NCBI GenBank assembly: GCA_038040445.1
Contig: JBBPIG010000013.1
Span: forward strand, 1-64,000
DNA from: Acidobacteriota bacterium
GTDB lineage: Bacteria; Acidobacteriota; Blastocatellia; UBA7656
Direction of reading: 5' to 3'
Length of the DNA: 64,000 nt
This document shows positions 52,998 through 61,922 of this stretch, piece by piece (the stretch's first letter is position 1; each line of letters starts with the position of its first letter). The notes under the pieces are model-generated. The model was not told the DNA's origin. It ran no database searches and saw only the letters and a program-made list of their open reading frames with translations. Both the position numbers and the translations under genes were made by a program.

Positions 52998-54071
52998 TCA
53001 ACGATCCGGCTGCCGGGCGGCTTCACCTTTTGCCTCCAGTCCCAGGTACTGACGGAACCAGTTGGCGGCGGCATTGGAGCTCACCTCGAAAGCTTCGCCG
53101 ATGTACATTTCGAAATGGGTGATGCCAGGCACCTCGATCACCTTCTTCGGTCCGGTGAGCACCTCCAGCGCGGCGTAGGCATTATCACGGCCGTTTATTA
53201 GTTCGTCCTTCTCAGCCGGAATCAGAAGCACCGGCCTGTCCCCGACACTCTTTAGATAGTGGAATGGACGATACTCGGCGACCATTTGCTGCGTCTCAAC
53301 ATCCACTATCCGCCGCGTCGAGAATCCGGTCTCGAATTCGCCCCCTTGCCCGGTACGCGCGCGTTTGATCGCGTCTTCGCGCAGCCGACCGGTGAGTGGT
53401 ACTGGGCCGCCCGGCGAGTTCTTTCCTCCGATAGCCGGCACTTGACCGACGACCGCTTTGACGCGCGAATCGAGCGCGGCAACCACAATCACGTTGCCCC
53501 CGGCAAAGCTCGATCCCCAGATGCCTATGCGTTCGGGATCTACGCCCGCTTCGCCCTGTAGGTAAGAGATGGCGTTCCGATAGTCTTCGACCTGCTTCAT
53601 GGGAATGAGCCGTGTACGTTTGAGAACTACGTCCGCTTTGGTATTCGTAACGCGCTTGTCGTCCCTCGTAGGTTCAGGGTCGGCCCTGGTCACCGTTGGT
53701 TGAGCTTGGGAAATGAAGCCGTCGCTCGAACCCCACCCGCGATAATCAATCACCATCGCCACCAGCCCGCGTTCGGCGAATCGAGCTCCGTATTTCTCAA
53801 TCGAGAAATGCGTACCGGCCCAACCTTGTCCAAGCACTACGCCAGGGATCTTGCCGGCTGGAGAAAAGTCTTTAGGAAAGAAAATCTTCGCGTAGCAGCC
53901 GGCGCCGTCGCTGTAGTACGTGACTTCCTTCGAGGTCACGCCCGCAGCCAGTTTGTATGCCCAGTCTTCCTTTGTCAGCCCTGACTTTATCTTCTTATCC
54001 TGCGCGGAGGACACGACCGAGAGGCAGACCACAAGCGAAGCGATCAATGCCGATGTAACAGCCTTTTTCAT
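52998..54071 (-). CDS. Alpha/beta hydrolase (dienelactone hydrolase-like), exported
   Basis: 357 residues from ATG 54071 (GGAG upstream). Signal peptide 'KAVTSALIASLVVCLSVVSS'. 'GVVLGQGWAGTHFSIEKYGA', nucleophile 'RIGIWGSSFAGGNVIVVAAL', late 'LIPAEKDELINGRDN' and His in 'VPGITHFEMYIGEAFE'. It has its own strong sigma-70 promoter with a TetR-type operator upstream, so it is the most likely target of the TetR regulator next to it. Confidence 0.92.
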   Translation of the reverse strand: MKKAVTSALIASLVVCLSVVSSAQDKKIKSGLTKEDWAYKLAAGVTSKEVTYYSDGAGCYAKIFFPKDFSPAGKIPGVVLGQGWAGTHFSIEKYGARFAERGLVAMVIDYRGWGSSDGFISQAQPTVTRADPEPTRDDKRVTNTKADVVLKRTRLIPMKQVEDYRNAISYLQGEAGVDPERIGIWGSSFAGGNVIVVAALDSRVKAVVGQVPAIGGKNSPGGPVPLTGRLREDAIKRARTGQGGEFETGFSTRRIVDVETQQMVAEYRPFHYLKSVGDRPVLLIPAEKDELINGRDNAYAALEVLTGPKKVIEVPGITHFEMYIGEAFEVSSNAAANWFRQYLGLEAKGEAARQPDR

Positions 54072-54315
54072 GAATCTCCGATCTATTGAACTTGGAAGCC
54101 GCACGTACTAGCTGCTTGCGATGCGGGTTGAGCTTGTTCCATGTGGGATTGGCTACTACAGGGAACCAATCGGGGCCATCGGATAGCTGGAGACTCTACC
54201 CCTACCACAGCTCGCATATGAAACGGGCACGCATACGCTACAGCTCTCTATGAAACGATTGCGGGTAGCCCGCCTCCGAGCCCAGGTGGAATCGAGATGA
54301 CCGCTCCGGCTGAAA
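54072..54315 (-). other. Long 5' leader of the hydrolase gene
   Basis: About 260 bases lie between the promoter start point and the hydrolase ATG. I see no gene in it. Whether it holds a small leader peptide or structured RNA cannot be told. Confidence 0.4.
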
Positions 54316-54339
54316 GCAACCGACCGAGCGGTCGGTTGC
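54316..54339. promoter_or_regulatory. TetR-type operator palindrome
   Basis: GCAACCGACCG and CGGTCGGTTGC are perfect 11-bp arms around AG. The core ACCGACCG-CGGTCGGT is the classic form of a TetR-family operator. It starts three bases after the -10 of the minus-strand promoter and covers the transcription start. Confidence 0.8.
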
Positions 54340-54341
54340 CG

Positions 54342-54370
54342 ATAGTATCGCGGCCAGTATCTCTTGTCAA
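54342..54370 (-). promoter_or_regulatory. Sigma-70 promoter of the hydrolase gene
   Basis: On the minus strand, TTGACA (54370-54365), 17-base spacer, TACTAT (54347-54342). An ideal -35 and spacing. The adjacent operator would block initiation when bound. Confidence 0.8.
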
Positions 54371-54473
54371 TCACTAGCCTAACCTCACTAAAGCCTAACC
54401 TGATAAGCGGTTTATGCCTGAGTACCGGTAAGCCCAACAACCTGGCGGGAAGAACCTCGCCAGAACATCGATT

Positions 54474-55121
54474 TCATCGGCGCCCTCGTTGCGCTTGCGG
54501 CTTCAGGAGTCCACCCATCGCTATCTTGGCGACCTCTTCGGAAACCTGATCGGGTGTAAGCCGGCCGGTAGGGTTATACCACCGTGAGAGCCATAGAATC
54601 ATGCCGAGCAAGCTGAACGACGCGGCAGTCAAATCCAATTCCCTCAACCGACCCTTCGCCTTGAGCTGCTCGAGGGTCTTGCGAATCAGCTCCACATAAT
54701 CGCGCTTACGCTGATCGATCTTCCGCCGCTGCGCGGGAGTAAGCCCGGCGACCTCGTCCACCACGATCGTGACCGGGTTGTTCCCTTGCGGGGTGCTGCG
54801 GCTGGTGATCAGATGCACGTGGCTGGTGATGATCGTTCGCAACCGCTGCTCGGCGTCGGTGACCGCGCGCGCGGGAACGATCACCTGCTCTTCAAGCGAA
54901 TCCATTCCAAAGCTCATAATACTGAAGAGCAGATTTCTCTTCCCGGAAACGTGATGGTAGAGGCCTGATTTCGTGATCCCGACAGCATCGGCGATGTCGT
55001 TCATCGACGTCGCATCGTAGCCTTTTTCGCAAATGATGCTGGCCGCCGCGCGATAGATTTCAGCCAAACGATCCGGTTCAGTAGAGGCGGACAGGCTGAA
55101 GGGGTTTTTTGTTTTCCTCAT
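54474..55121 (-). CDS. TetR/AcrR-family repressor
   Basis: 215 residues from ATG 55121. The N-terminal helix-turn-helix is 'YDATSMNDIADAVGITKSG' with 'LYHHVSGKRNLLF'. The C-terminal ligand domain 'RGRLRELDLTAASFSLLGM' is like the AcrR/FadR group. It likely represses the downstream hydrolase through the palindrome at 54316, 135 bases past its own stop. No ribosome site is clear. Confidence 0.92.
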   Translation of the reverse strand: MRKTKNPFSLSASTEPDRLAEIYRAAASIICEKGYDATSMNDIADAVGITKSGLYHHVSGKRNLLFSIMSFGMDSLEEQVIVPARAVTDAEQRLRTIITSHVHLITSRSTPQGNNPVTIVVDEVAGLTPAQRRKIDQRKRDYVELIRKTLEQLKAKGRLRELDLTAASFSLLGMILWLSRWYNPTGRLTPDQVSEEVAKIAMGGLLKPQAQRGRR

Positions 55122-55327
55122 GTTTGCGATAGTTGTCAACGCGCGGGCACCTCGGGGAGAAGCGTTGATCGCCTACGACGTGCCGCTCCGAGCGCCAATA
55201 TATCGCGAACGGCTCCCGGCCGCCAAGTCTATCCTGGGCCGGCGAAGCAGCTAAAAGCCGGTTAGGCGCGCTTGTAATGATGCTCAATGAATCGTTTCCA
55301 CCCCTTCTTGTTTTTAGCTTCTACAGC

Positions 55328-55588
55328 CTAGTGGAAACCCTCCGTATCGTCCGGCCAGTAGACCATTCGAGCGAGCCCCGCGGGCATCTGGGCCTCAAAT
55401 CCGATGGCTTCGCGGTGTACGTCCGAAACGTCTGCAACGGTTCCATTCGAGTTCTTGCCATCCGAAGTGCCATTCGAAGTGCCATTCGAAGTGCCATTCG
55501 AAGTGAATGACCAGAAAGCAACCGTTCCCTCGCGATTCACGCCAAGCATCGCCACTTCCTCATAGGTGCCCTTTGTGAATTTCGGCAT
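55328..55588 (-). CDS. Small hypothetical protein with TSNG repeats
   Basis: 86 residues from ATG 55588, no good ribosome site. An N-terminal 'GTYEEVAMLGVNREGTVAFW', then four Thr-Ser-Asn/Asp-Gly units from a 12-bp tandem repeat, then 'REAIGFEAQMPAGLARMVYW'. Family not recognised. It may be genuine, since the residues around the repeats look protein-like. Confidence 0.45.
   Translation of the reverse strand: MPKFTKGTYEEVAMLGVNREGTVAFWSFTSNGTSNGTSNGTSDGKNSNGTVADVSDVHREAIGFEAQMPAGLARMVYWPDDTEGFH
55456..55503 (+). repeat. 12-bp tandem repeat, four copies
   Basis: TGCCATTCGAAG three times, preceded by TGCCATCCGAAG, inside the small hypothetical gene. Slippage-prone; it keeps frame. Confidence 0.9.
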
Positions 55589-55673
55589 GAGAACGAACAA
55601 AGTAGACAATACCGATAACCGGATTGGTCCGCATCGCGTTAGATGGAGCCTCGTCTGATGAGTATCGGAGTTT

Positions 55674-56204
55674 TCATCTCTTCTCTCCTGAATTCTTGCG
55701 AAGCAGTCCGACAATTGCGAATAAGACGAACGGTATTGTGTTGATGGTTGGGCCAATGGCTGATTGAAAAGGTCCTTTGAAATCGAGCCAATGCACGAGA
55801 GCGAACAGCGCCCAGAAGGTGGTCATTGCCCAATGAAAGAATTTGCTTTGCTCGTAATGCCGGATAAACCAAACAGAGACCAGGCCGGCGAAGACGAGGA
55901 GCGACCCGAATTCCTGGATAAGATGTACTGCGTTCAAGTCGTCGTGGGCCGCCCTCATGACAATACTCCTCACGGCGCCCGGTAAGAGGCCGGTGTGTAG
56001 CAGCAAGACGGTTGCTCCAACGATGAGAAATACCGCGGCGAAGAACCCGTATAAGAATTTGGCAATCGGTTTGATGTTCACGGTTGCTTTGTCTTCTCCC
56101 TTCTCTGGTCCATCGGAATGTTCCTCGAAGGCCAATCGTGCTTCTGAGATTCTCAGCCTGAACAATACCTTAATTGCCTTCACGCGCGAGATGAGCGCCG
56201 GCAT
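55674..56204 (-). CDS. Four-span membrane protein, unknown
   Basis: 176 residues with four hydrophobic segments: 'LYGFFAAVFLIVGATVLLLH', 'FGSLLVFAGLVSVWFIRHYE', 'TTFWALFALVHWLDF' and 'TIPFVLFAIVGLL'. A short cytoplasmic basic region of about 40 residues precedes the first span. The stop of the nitrilase gene lies six bases from its start, so the two may be co-transcribed. No family named. Confidence 0.7.
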   Translation of the reverse strand: MPALISRVKAIKVLFRLRISEARLAFEEHSDGPEKGEDKATVNIKPIAKFLYGFFAAVFLIVGATVLLLHTGLLPGAVRSIVMRAAHDDLNAVHLIQEFGSLLVFAGLVSVWFIRHYEQSKFFHWAMTTFWALFALVHWLDFKGPFQSAIGPTINTIPFVLFAIVGLLRKNSGEKR

Positions 56205-56210
56205 TCGGCA

Positions 56211-57101
56211 TCACCGAGTAGCGTCCCGGCGAATGAAAGGCGGCTCTACTTCATCAGAGGTGAGCCTTCCGTAGACACGCGGTCTGCGGTAAGCGTTGCC
56301 CCACACTTCTCGCTTACGATAGGCACGGATGCTGTCGATATCGAACCCTGCGAGGCAAACGTCTTCGCATTCTCCCGCTTCAATGATCAGCGTATCGCGC
56401 GCTTCATCTTCCGCGGGGTAAGCCACTCCATCATAGGCCGCGGAATGCCCGTTGTTCTGCGGAGCAGCATAGTTAGTCATAGCAACGCCGACCATGTTCT
56501 CAAAGGCGCGGGTCTTGAACTGACTCAACCGGTGGTCCTCCAGAGTGCAGGCGTTTGGCGTCAAGATCAGCTCCGCGCCTTCTAGCATCAGAATCCGCGC
56601 GCTTTCAGGAAACTCCCGGTCAAAGCAGATCATGAACCCGATCTTCACCGGACCCTGCTCGGTATCGAGCTCACACACCGGAAAACCATCGCCGGGTGTT
56701 AGCGCAGCCTCTGTATCGAATTCGCAGGTATGTACCTTTGCGTAGGTCAGCACGATCTCGCCGTGACGGTCAATCAGAGACACGGAATTGCGCGGCGCCC
56801 CGTTCCACTTCTCGAGGTACGTCAGCGCAATGGCCATGTTCAGCTCTCTGGCGAGATTTCGAAAGTGGATAATGAATGGATCGTCACGGCCAATGGCCAG
56901 CGCTTGCCAGCGTTCGTCTTCGCCCTCTTTCTTCGGATCGTAGAAAGCCATGCCGACGCTCCACAGTTCCGGGAAGAGCGCGATATCGGCTCCGATGGCG
57001 CGAGCCCGCCGACAGAAGACGTCTCCTTTGGCGAGGTTCGCGTTCTTGTCATCGCCGCAACCCGTCATCTGTAACAACGCAACTTTGATACGAGTCTTCA
57101 T
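56211..57101 (-). CDS. Carbon-nitrogen hydrolase (nitrilase superfamily)
   Basis: 296 residues. Glu-Lys-Cys triad: Glu in 'ALFPELWSVGMAFYDP', Lys in 'TYAKVHTCEF', Cys in 'KIGFMICFDREFPES'. The family hydrolyses amides or nitriles (omega-amidase, N-carbamoyl amidase and others). Substrate not evident. ATG start with 'MKTRIKVALLQM'. Confidence 0.93.
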   Translation of the reverse strand: MKTRIKVALLQMTGCGDDKNANLAKGDVFCRRARAIGADIALFPELWSVGMAFYDPKKEGEDERWQALAIGRDDPFIIHFRNLARELNMAIALTYLEKWNGAPRNSVSLIDRHGEIVLTYAKVHTCEFDTEAALTPGDGFPVCELDTEQGPVKIGFMICFDREFPESARILMLEGAELILTPNACTLEDHRLSQFKTRAFENMVGVAMTNYAAPQNNGHSAAYDGVAYPAEDEARDTLIIEAGECEDVCLAGFDIDSIRAYRKREVWGNAYRRPRVYGRLTSDEVEPPFIRRDATR

Positions 57102-57298
57102 TGTTTGTTTCCCATGCGCGACTCAATAGCCCGAATGTTACGAGCAGGCTCCTATGCAAGCAAGTGGGTATGACTCGGCACAGGCTGAGTCAACCCACGG
57201 CGTGCTGCACTTCAGATTGCGGCTTGTGATAAGCTACGCGTGAGTTGGACGAATAGATATCCAACCAATACGCTGAACGAGGACGAGGACGGCGACTG

Positions 57299-57616
57299 GT
57301 GGATCTCGAAGTAATCCGCGAGCGAATACGCGCCGGGAACTACTTGATCAAGCCCCACGCGGTGCAGCACGCCTTGAAGGAAGGTTTCGATCGTGAGCAC
57401 ATGGTTGAGGCCATCCTCAGAGGAATGATCATCGAAGAGTACGCAGACCAGCAGCGGGTGTTAATCTGTGGCAGAACGAGCCTGTCAGAGAAGGTGTCGA
57501 TCTATTTGCACGTCGTTGTTGAATACGCCGACCCGGTTTTCGCTGAGATGGTAACCGCATACGTCCCAGATGAACTTCAGTGGGAAAGCCCGCCCTTCAA
57601 GAGGCGGAAGCAATAG
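57299..57616 (+). CDS. DUF4258-family toxin candidate
   Basis: 105 residues, GTG start after a purine-rich stretch. 'DLEVIRERIRAGNYLIKPHA' and 'VQHALKEGFDREHMVEAILR' are DUF4258 hallmarks (KPHAVxHA). DUF4258 proteins are encoded with YgiT-type zinc finger antitoxins, here the next gene. Toxin-first order. Confidence 0.85.
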   Translation: MDLEVIRERIRAGNYLIKPHAVQHALKEGFDREHMVEAILRGMIIEEYADQQRVLICGRTSLSEKVSIYLHVVVEYADPVFAEMVTAYVPDELQWESPPFKRRKQ

Positions 57617-57626
57617 GTACGCAGCT

Positions 57627-57893
57627 ATGACATCTCAAACCAGTCCTACATGCGCTGAGCATCACACGTCGAAAGAGTGGCGCCCAACCACTTTTGAGTA
57701 TCAAGAAGAAGGTATCTCGGTTCGCGTGCCGAACGTTTACGCCTGGGTCTGCCCAGAAGACGGCGAGGCCTCGTTCACACCTGAGACAACTGACGAGATC
57801 ATAACCACTGTCCGCGAACTCTTGGAGCCCGCGAAGCGAGCCAGAAGCCGCCGCTCTGTGCTGACTGAGTACATAGTCTCAGTCGAACGGTGA
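57627..57893 (+). CDS. YgiT-type zinc-finger antitoxin
   Basis: 88 residues from ATG 57627. 'PTCAEHHTSKEWRPTTFEYQ' then 'VRVPNVYAWVCPEDGEASFT' gives the Cys/Cys pair of the YgiT-like domain. One expected Cys pairs (CxxC) is replaced by C-x2-H, so the zinc site is a variant. It lies 10 bases after the DUF4258 gene. Confidence 0.8.
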   Translation: MTSQTSPTCAEHHTSKEWRPTTFEYQEEGISVRVPNVYAWVCPEDGEASFTPETTDEIITTVRELLEPAKRARSRRSVLTEYIVSVER

Positions 57894-57896
57894 TGC

Positions 57897-58705
57897 CTAA
57901 CAGGATTCGACCGTACTAGCAGGGTTCGAAGGTAATTCTGCTGTCGCGTGGAGACGCTTGGCGATCAAACCGTAAACGCTCGCGTTGAACACCAGCCCAA
58001 CGTGCGTGCCCGATACTTCAAAGTTTGTAGCCGGGTCATCGGTTACGCAGACTCGCCAGTCGACGACACCATCACTCTGAGTGAAGACCGCGGGGATTGA
58101 GGGATCGATGCCGGCAAGCCGCTTTTCACCGCGGTCACCGCGTCGCACTCGCAGTAGCCCGTGTAGCAATCTGGTTGGAGGTTGCCGTTCTGACGACGTA
58201 TGCGCTCGCGAACGCGTTCACCTGCCGCGAGCACCAATGGATGGGAACTTATGCCGCGAAAGGGTGAGCCTAACGTGATGACCGAAGCTACGCGATCAGG
58301 CCGCTGCGCAGTTGCGGATCGCGCTATCACTCCGCCAAGACTGTGGCCAATCAAGTGGACCTTGCCGCCCGTTTCGGCTTGAGCTTTGGTGATTGTTTCC
58401 GATAGGCGATCGACGAGCGTGTTGATACACTCGGCATTCCAACCGATGCGCGACATATAAGGCCGATAGCCGATGCGCCGCAGCCAATAGTAAATCTCCT
58501 GCAGGTACATGTCGGTTCCCAGGAATCCGGGGATGACAATGACCGCCGAGCCGTCGCCGCGCGGAACGCCGATGCCGTAGTAGACCGGTGATGATCGCAA
58601 CGCTAGCCAATCGAGTCCGACGAAGGCTTCGCGCCAAAGAGGACGCTGAGAGATTTGCTGTTCCTTTTGAAAACCGCCGGGTGAGGTTGATGCGGACACT
58701 AACAC
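57897..58705 (-). pseudogene. Alpha/beta hydrolase (lipase-like) with a frameshift
   Basis: The N-terminal frame (58705 to about 58105) holds '[20 protein letters not shown]', the nucleophile '[14 protein letters not shown]' and 'CYTGYCECD'. The continuation is in a different frame (57897-58169): '[20 protein letters not shown]' then '[20 protein letters not shown]', supplying the late Asp and His. A one-base shift near 58098-58110 joins them. Either a recently disabled gene or an assembly/sequencing error. Confidence 0.8.
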
Positions 58706-58745
58706 GCTCCTATCGAGGGCACCGTGTGCATTTCGTTCCTGCTGG

Positions 58746-59732
58746 CTACTGCCGTTTGCCTCGTCGCGCCTTCATGACTTTGGGCTTGATCTCTTCCACT
58801 CCCGCGGCCGCGCGCAGTTCGATGAACGACTCATCCAGCGCTTCCTTGAGCTTCTCGACATCAGGCATCGCCTGCGTATCCGACGTCAGCCCGAAGTACA
58901 GATTCTGGTCGTAGCTCATAATAGCGCAGCCACACCCGATCGCATAGCCGACCGGAACATAAGGGTAATAAGCGATCATTCGCTTGCCCATCGCGTAAAG
59001 CGGAACTTGCGGACCCGGCACGTTAGTCGAAACCATGTTGAACGCCGGGATCGGCATAGTGCCGATCGCTCCCGCAAAGGCAAGCACCGGCGCGGGCAGG
59101 ATTCCCATCAACGCGGAAAACAGGTTCAAGCCTTCGGCTACGCGGCCGCTCTTCATCGACACTGTCTTGCGATTGATGTATTGGAAGCGCTCGACCGGAT
59201 TCGGCATATCGAGAGGAATCTCAACCGGCAACATAGAGACCAGGTTGCCGAGTGCGCCACGCTGGTCTTGCTGCCGCAAGCTGACTGGCACCATGACTCG
59301 GAGCTGACGGCCTGCCGTCTGCTGCCCGTGAAGCTCAACATAACGTGACACCGCGCCTGACAACGCCGTAAGCACCACATCGTTGACTGTCCCTCCAAGA
59401 GCGGCGCGGATCGCGCGAGCTTCGGCGAAGGAAAAGGTGCTCCATACGAGCTTGCGCTGCCCCGAGCAGGGCCGGTTGAACGGTAACAGCGAAACCGGCG
59501 ACGCAAGCCGCGGGATGGTCGCGCTCGTTTCGCGCATCGACTGACGGGTCTGTTCGTCGGTGAGAGCTTGCGTCAGATTCATCAAGCCGGTTTGAAACTC
59601 CGTCCACCGGTTCATGCCTTCCTGCATGCTCCCGAGCAGCGTGTCAAAGAAGCGCCGTGTGGCGTCGGGGCGTGGCGGCTGCGGCGGGCGCTCGGGCGGA
59701 GGAAAGACCTTGGGCACCTCGGAAGACGGCAA
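58746..59732 (-). pseudogene. WS/DGAT-family acyltransferase, N-terminus lost
   Basis: 328 codons are present. The C-terminal two thirds of a wax ester synthase/acyl-CoA:diacylglycerol acyltransferase are clear: '[20 protein letters not shown]' and '[20 protein letters not shown]', then '[20 protein letters not shown]'. The HHxxxDG active-site region is missing. The frame ends at the junction with phaR. Confidence 0.82.
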
Positions 59733-60147
59733 CCGGCGTCTCTACAATACCGAGACGAGCGGGTACCTAAACTATCAGGAGCTGATCAAGCTAATCCGCG
59801 ACGGCCACGATGTTCAGGTCATCGACTCCCGTACCAAGGCTGATGTGACCAAGGCCGTGCTCATGCAAGTCATCCTCGAGGAGGAGAAGAACCAGAGCGT
59901 CCTTCCCGTTTCGTTCTTGTTTCAAGTGATTCGCTCGCGGGAGTCGGCGGTTCAGGACTTCCTGAAGAACTACTTGTCGAGCAGCTTCGAGGCATACTTG
60001 AAGACCAAGGATGAGTTTGACCGGCGCTTTAAAGGGTTCTTGCAAATGGGTTCGACGGCACCTGAGCTCTGGGAGAAGCTGGTCCCCGGGGCCGACGCGG
60101 TAAAGGAGTTCTGGGGTCTCGGCAAGAAGGAAGAAGAAAAGAAGTAG
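59710..60147 (+). pseudogene. phaR: PhaR (polyhydroxyalkanoate regulator), N-terminus lost
   Basis: The DNA-binding domain begins abruptly at '[20 protein letters not shown]' and continues '[20 protein letters not shown]', then an amphipathic C-terminal region as in PhaR. The usual start with 'KKYxNRRLY' is replaced by 'LGTSEDG'. A TTG at 59710 with GGAGG upstream could still start translation, so function is not excluded. Confidence 0.75.
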
Positions 60148-60236
60148 CAGGTCCTCCAAGCCGTGGGTCTCACCCAGCGCTGCCGCCAGCAGACTGCTGC
60201 AGAACCAAGTCAAATCCAAGCGCGAACCATAAAGAC

Positions 60237-61412
60237 CTACTGGCTCTTATCAGGCGCGATGTAGTTCGTCGAAATCAACTCGAGGTAATTCTGATATCGA
60301 CCGGCGTCGAAGTCTGCCAGAAAAACAACCATCCTCTGCAACAGTGACGTAGAGCGCTGTCCCGCCATTCGGGCAGGGTGATAGTACCTCTGATAGACCC
60401 AGCGGATGAAGAGACTCTTCTCGGTGATCGGAAGCTTTCGCACGTTGCCGGCGAAAGCGACGAATAAGCCGTCGTCGAACAAGTACTGCTCGACGTTCGA
60501 AGTGTAGAACGCAGTCACAGTCAGCCCGCTCTTGCGTAGATAATCGCCGATGGCCGGAAGCGCTTTTTTGCCGCCGAAATCACCGACGACCGGGATGATA
60601 AGGTTCTTCAAGTGAAGGCCGCGAACGAAGTCGTAGTCGTCGCGGCTTGCGAGAAAGTTGCCCGGCTTGCCGTGCTGGTCAGGCTGAAGGATGACCTCGC
60701 CCAACGTCGGGAACTCGCCGTCCGACCACCCGTTGAGCCGAAACGCTGTGTCCAGTCCCTCGTCGCGAAAGCTCTTGTAGACGTAATCCAGACTCGCTTG
60801 GTCACGCGGAGCAAGCGGGACCTGAAACTCCTCCTGTATCGCTTTTCGGATCGCAGCCAGGTTCTGCGCGTATGTCTGATCATCCTTCGGCGTCTTGCTG
60901 AAATAAGCCAGCAGCTCATTTATCGAACTGTCCGGAGCGGGAGCGTCCTTCGTCAGAGGCTTGCTTAACAATCGTGAAAGGAACTGAAGCCGATTTGGTG
61001 ACAGATGAAAGATCGCCTTGTACATCAGGTGCTGAATCATCGCCTGACGGCGGATGTCCACGATGAACGCGATCTGCGGTCGCAGTTTGGCAATGTAGGT
61101 GAAGTTCTGCTCCGGCCCAACGCCGATATAAGCGCCGCCTGTTGCGCCGAGCTGTCGAAGCTTGTCTACAACGGTAAGATAAGGTGTCTCGTTGGAGATG
61201 AGATTGTCCGAGAAAAAGTAACCGCCCTCTTCGGACACGTCACGTATCAACCGCGAAAACTCGGCCGCCGATAGGCTCTCAGGCGGCTTCTGCTGAGGCT
61301 GATTGGACTGGGTTGCGCGCGGTGGCGCGAACAAGACGAGGCCGAGAAGCACCACCGGAAGCAGTCGCCACCATTTGCCGCCAACTGTCGGCTCTCGTTC
61401 GCCTGCTGTCAT
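60237..61412 (-). CDS. Exported protein of unknown function
   Basis: 391 residues. Signal-anchor or signal peptide ('WRLLPVVLLGLVLFAPPRAT'), then 'FSRLIRDVSEEGGYFFSDNL', 'GGAYIGVGPEQNFTYIAKLR' and 'QIAFIVDIRRQAMIQHLMYK'. The 'GVGPEQNFTYIA...VDIRRQAM' segment is reminiscent of a SAM-binding fold (glycine loop then Asp strand), but that is only a resemblance. Terminal region ends 'LISTNYIAPDKSQ'. I do not recognise a named family. Confidence 0.8.
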   Translation of the reverse strand: MTAGEREPTVGGKWWRLLPVVLLGLVLFAPPRATQSNQPQQKPPESLSAAEFSRLIRDVSEEGGYFFSDNLISNETPYLTVVDKLRQLGATGGAYIGVGPEQNFTYIAKLRPQIAFIVDIRRQAMIQHLMYKAIFHLSPNRLQFLSRLLSKPLTKDAPAPDSSINELLAYFSKTPKDDQTYAQNLAAIRKAIQEEFQVPLAPRDQASLDYVYKSFRDEGLDTAFRLNGWSDGEFPTLGEVILQPDQHGKPGNFLASRDDYDFVRGLHLKNLIIPVVGDFGGKKALPAIGDYLRKSGLTVTAFYTSNVEQYLFDDGLFVAFAGNVRKLPITEKSLFIRWVYQRYYHPARMAGQRSTSLLQRMVVFLADFDAGRYQNYLELISTNYIAPDKSQ

Positions 61413-61422
61413 GACCGATCGT

Positions 61423-61722
61423 CTAAGAGGCCTGTGGGATTGGAAGTACTTCCTTCAACTGGGCGCGCAAGTCTCTGAACTCGACGCGGAGGCTCAGCAT
61501 TTCGGCCTTGGTGGAGTGAGCCACGCTGGCGACCCGATCGATTTCGTTGTCGATGCCGTCCAAGCGTTCGTCTAGTTTGTCAAAGCGTGCAACTACTTGC
61601 TTTTCAAACTGTTCGAAGTGGCTCTCGACGTTATCGAAGCGGCTCTCGAATCTCGCTTCGAAAGCGATGATCCTTTCAAGGACTGTCTCGATCGTGGGTT
61701 TGGTTGTCATTTCATCAGCCAT
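61423..61722 (-). CDS. Small coiled-coil protein
   Basis: 99 residues with GGAGG before the ATG. Nearly all helix with heptads: 'VLERIIAFEARFESRFDNVE', 'SHFEQFEKQVVARFDKLDER', then 'LSLRVEFRDLRAQLKEVLP'. No signal peptide. Ten bases upstream of the exported protein gene on the same strand, so possibly one operon. Confidence 0.75.
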   Translation of the reverse strand: MADEMTTKPTIETVLERIIAFEARFESRFDNVESHFEQFEKQVVARFDKLDERLDGIDNEIDRVASVAHSTKAEMLSLRVEFRDLRAQLKEVLPIPQAS

Positions 61723-61922
61723 GGGCTATTCCTCCTACTAAATTACCCAGGACTTACAAGAACTAATACGCCTTTGATGATTCACAGTCAACGGTGAAAC
61801 CTCGATTCAGTCGTGATGGCCGATCGCTTAAGGAACCGCACCGAATGTTTCAGTCCACAAGCTACTCAGATCAAAACAAGAAGATCTCTCTCGCATTCAC
61901 ATCTCAATTACGGCGTCTGGAC

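Noticed and set aside
55277-55510. 77-codon plus-strand frame with repeated SAIR
   Set aside because: The repeat is the 12-bp tandem array read in another frame.
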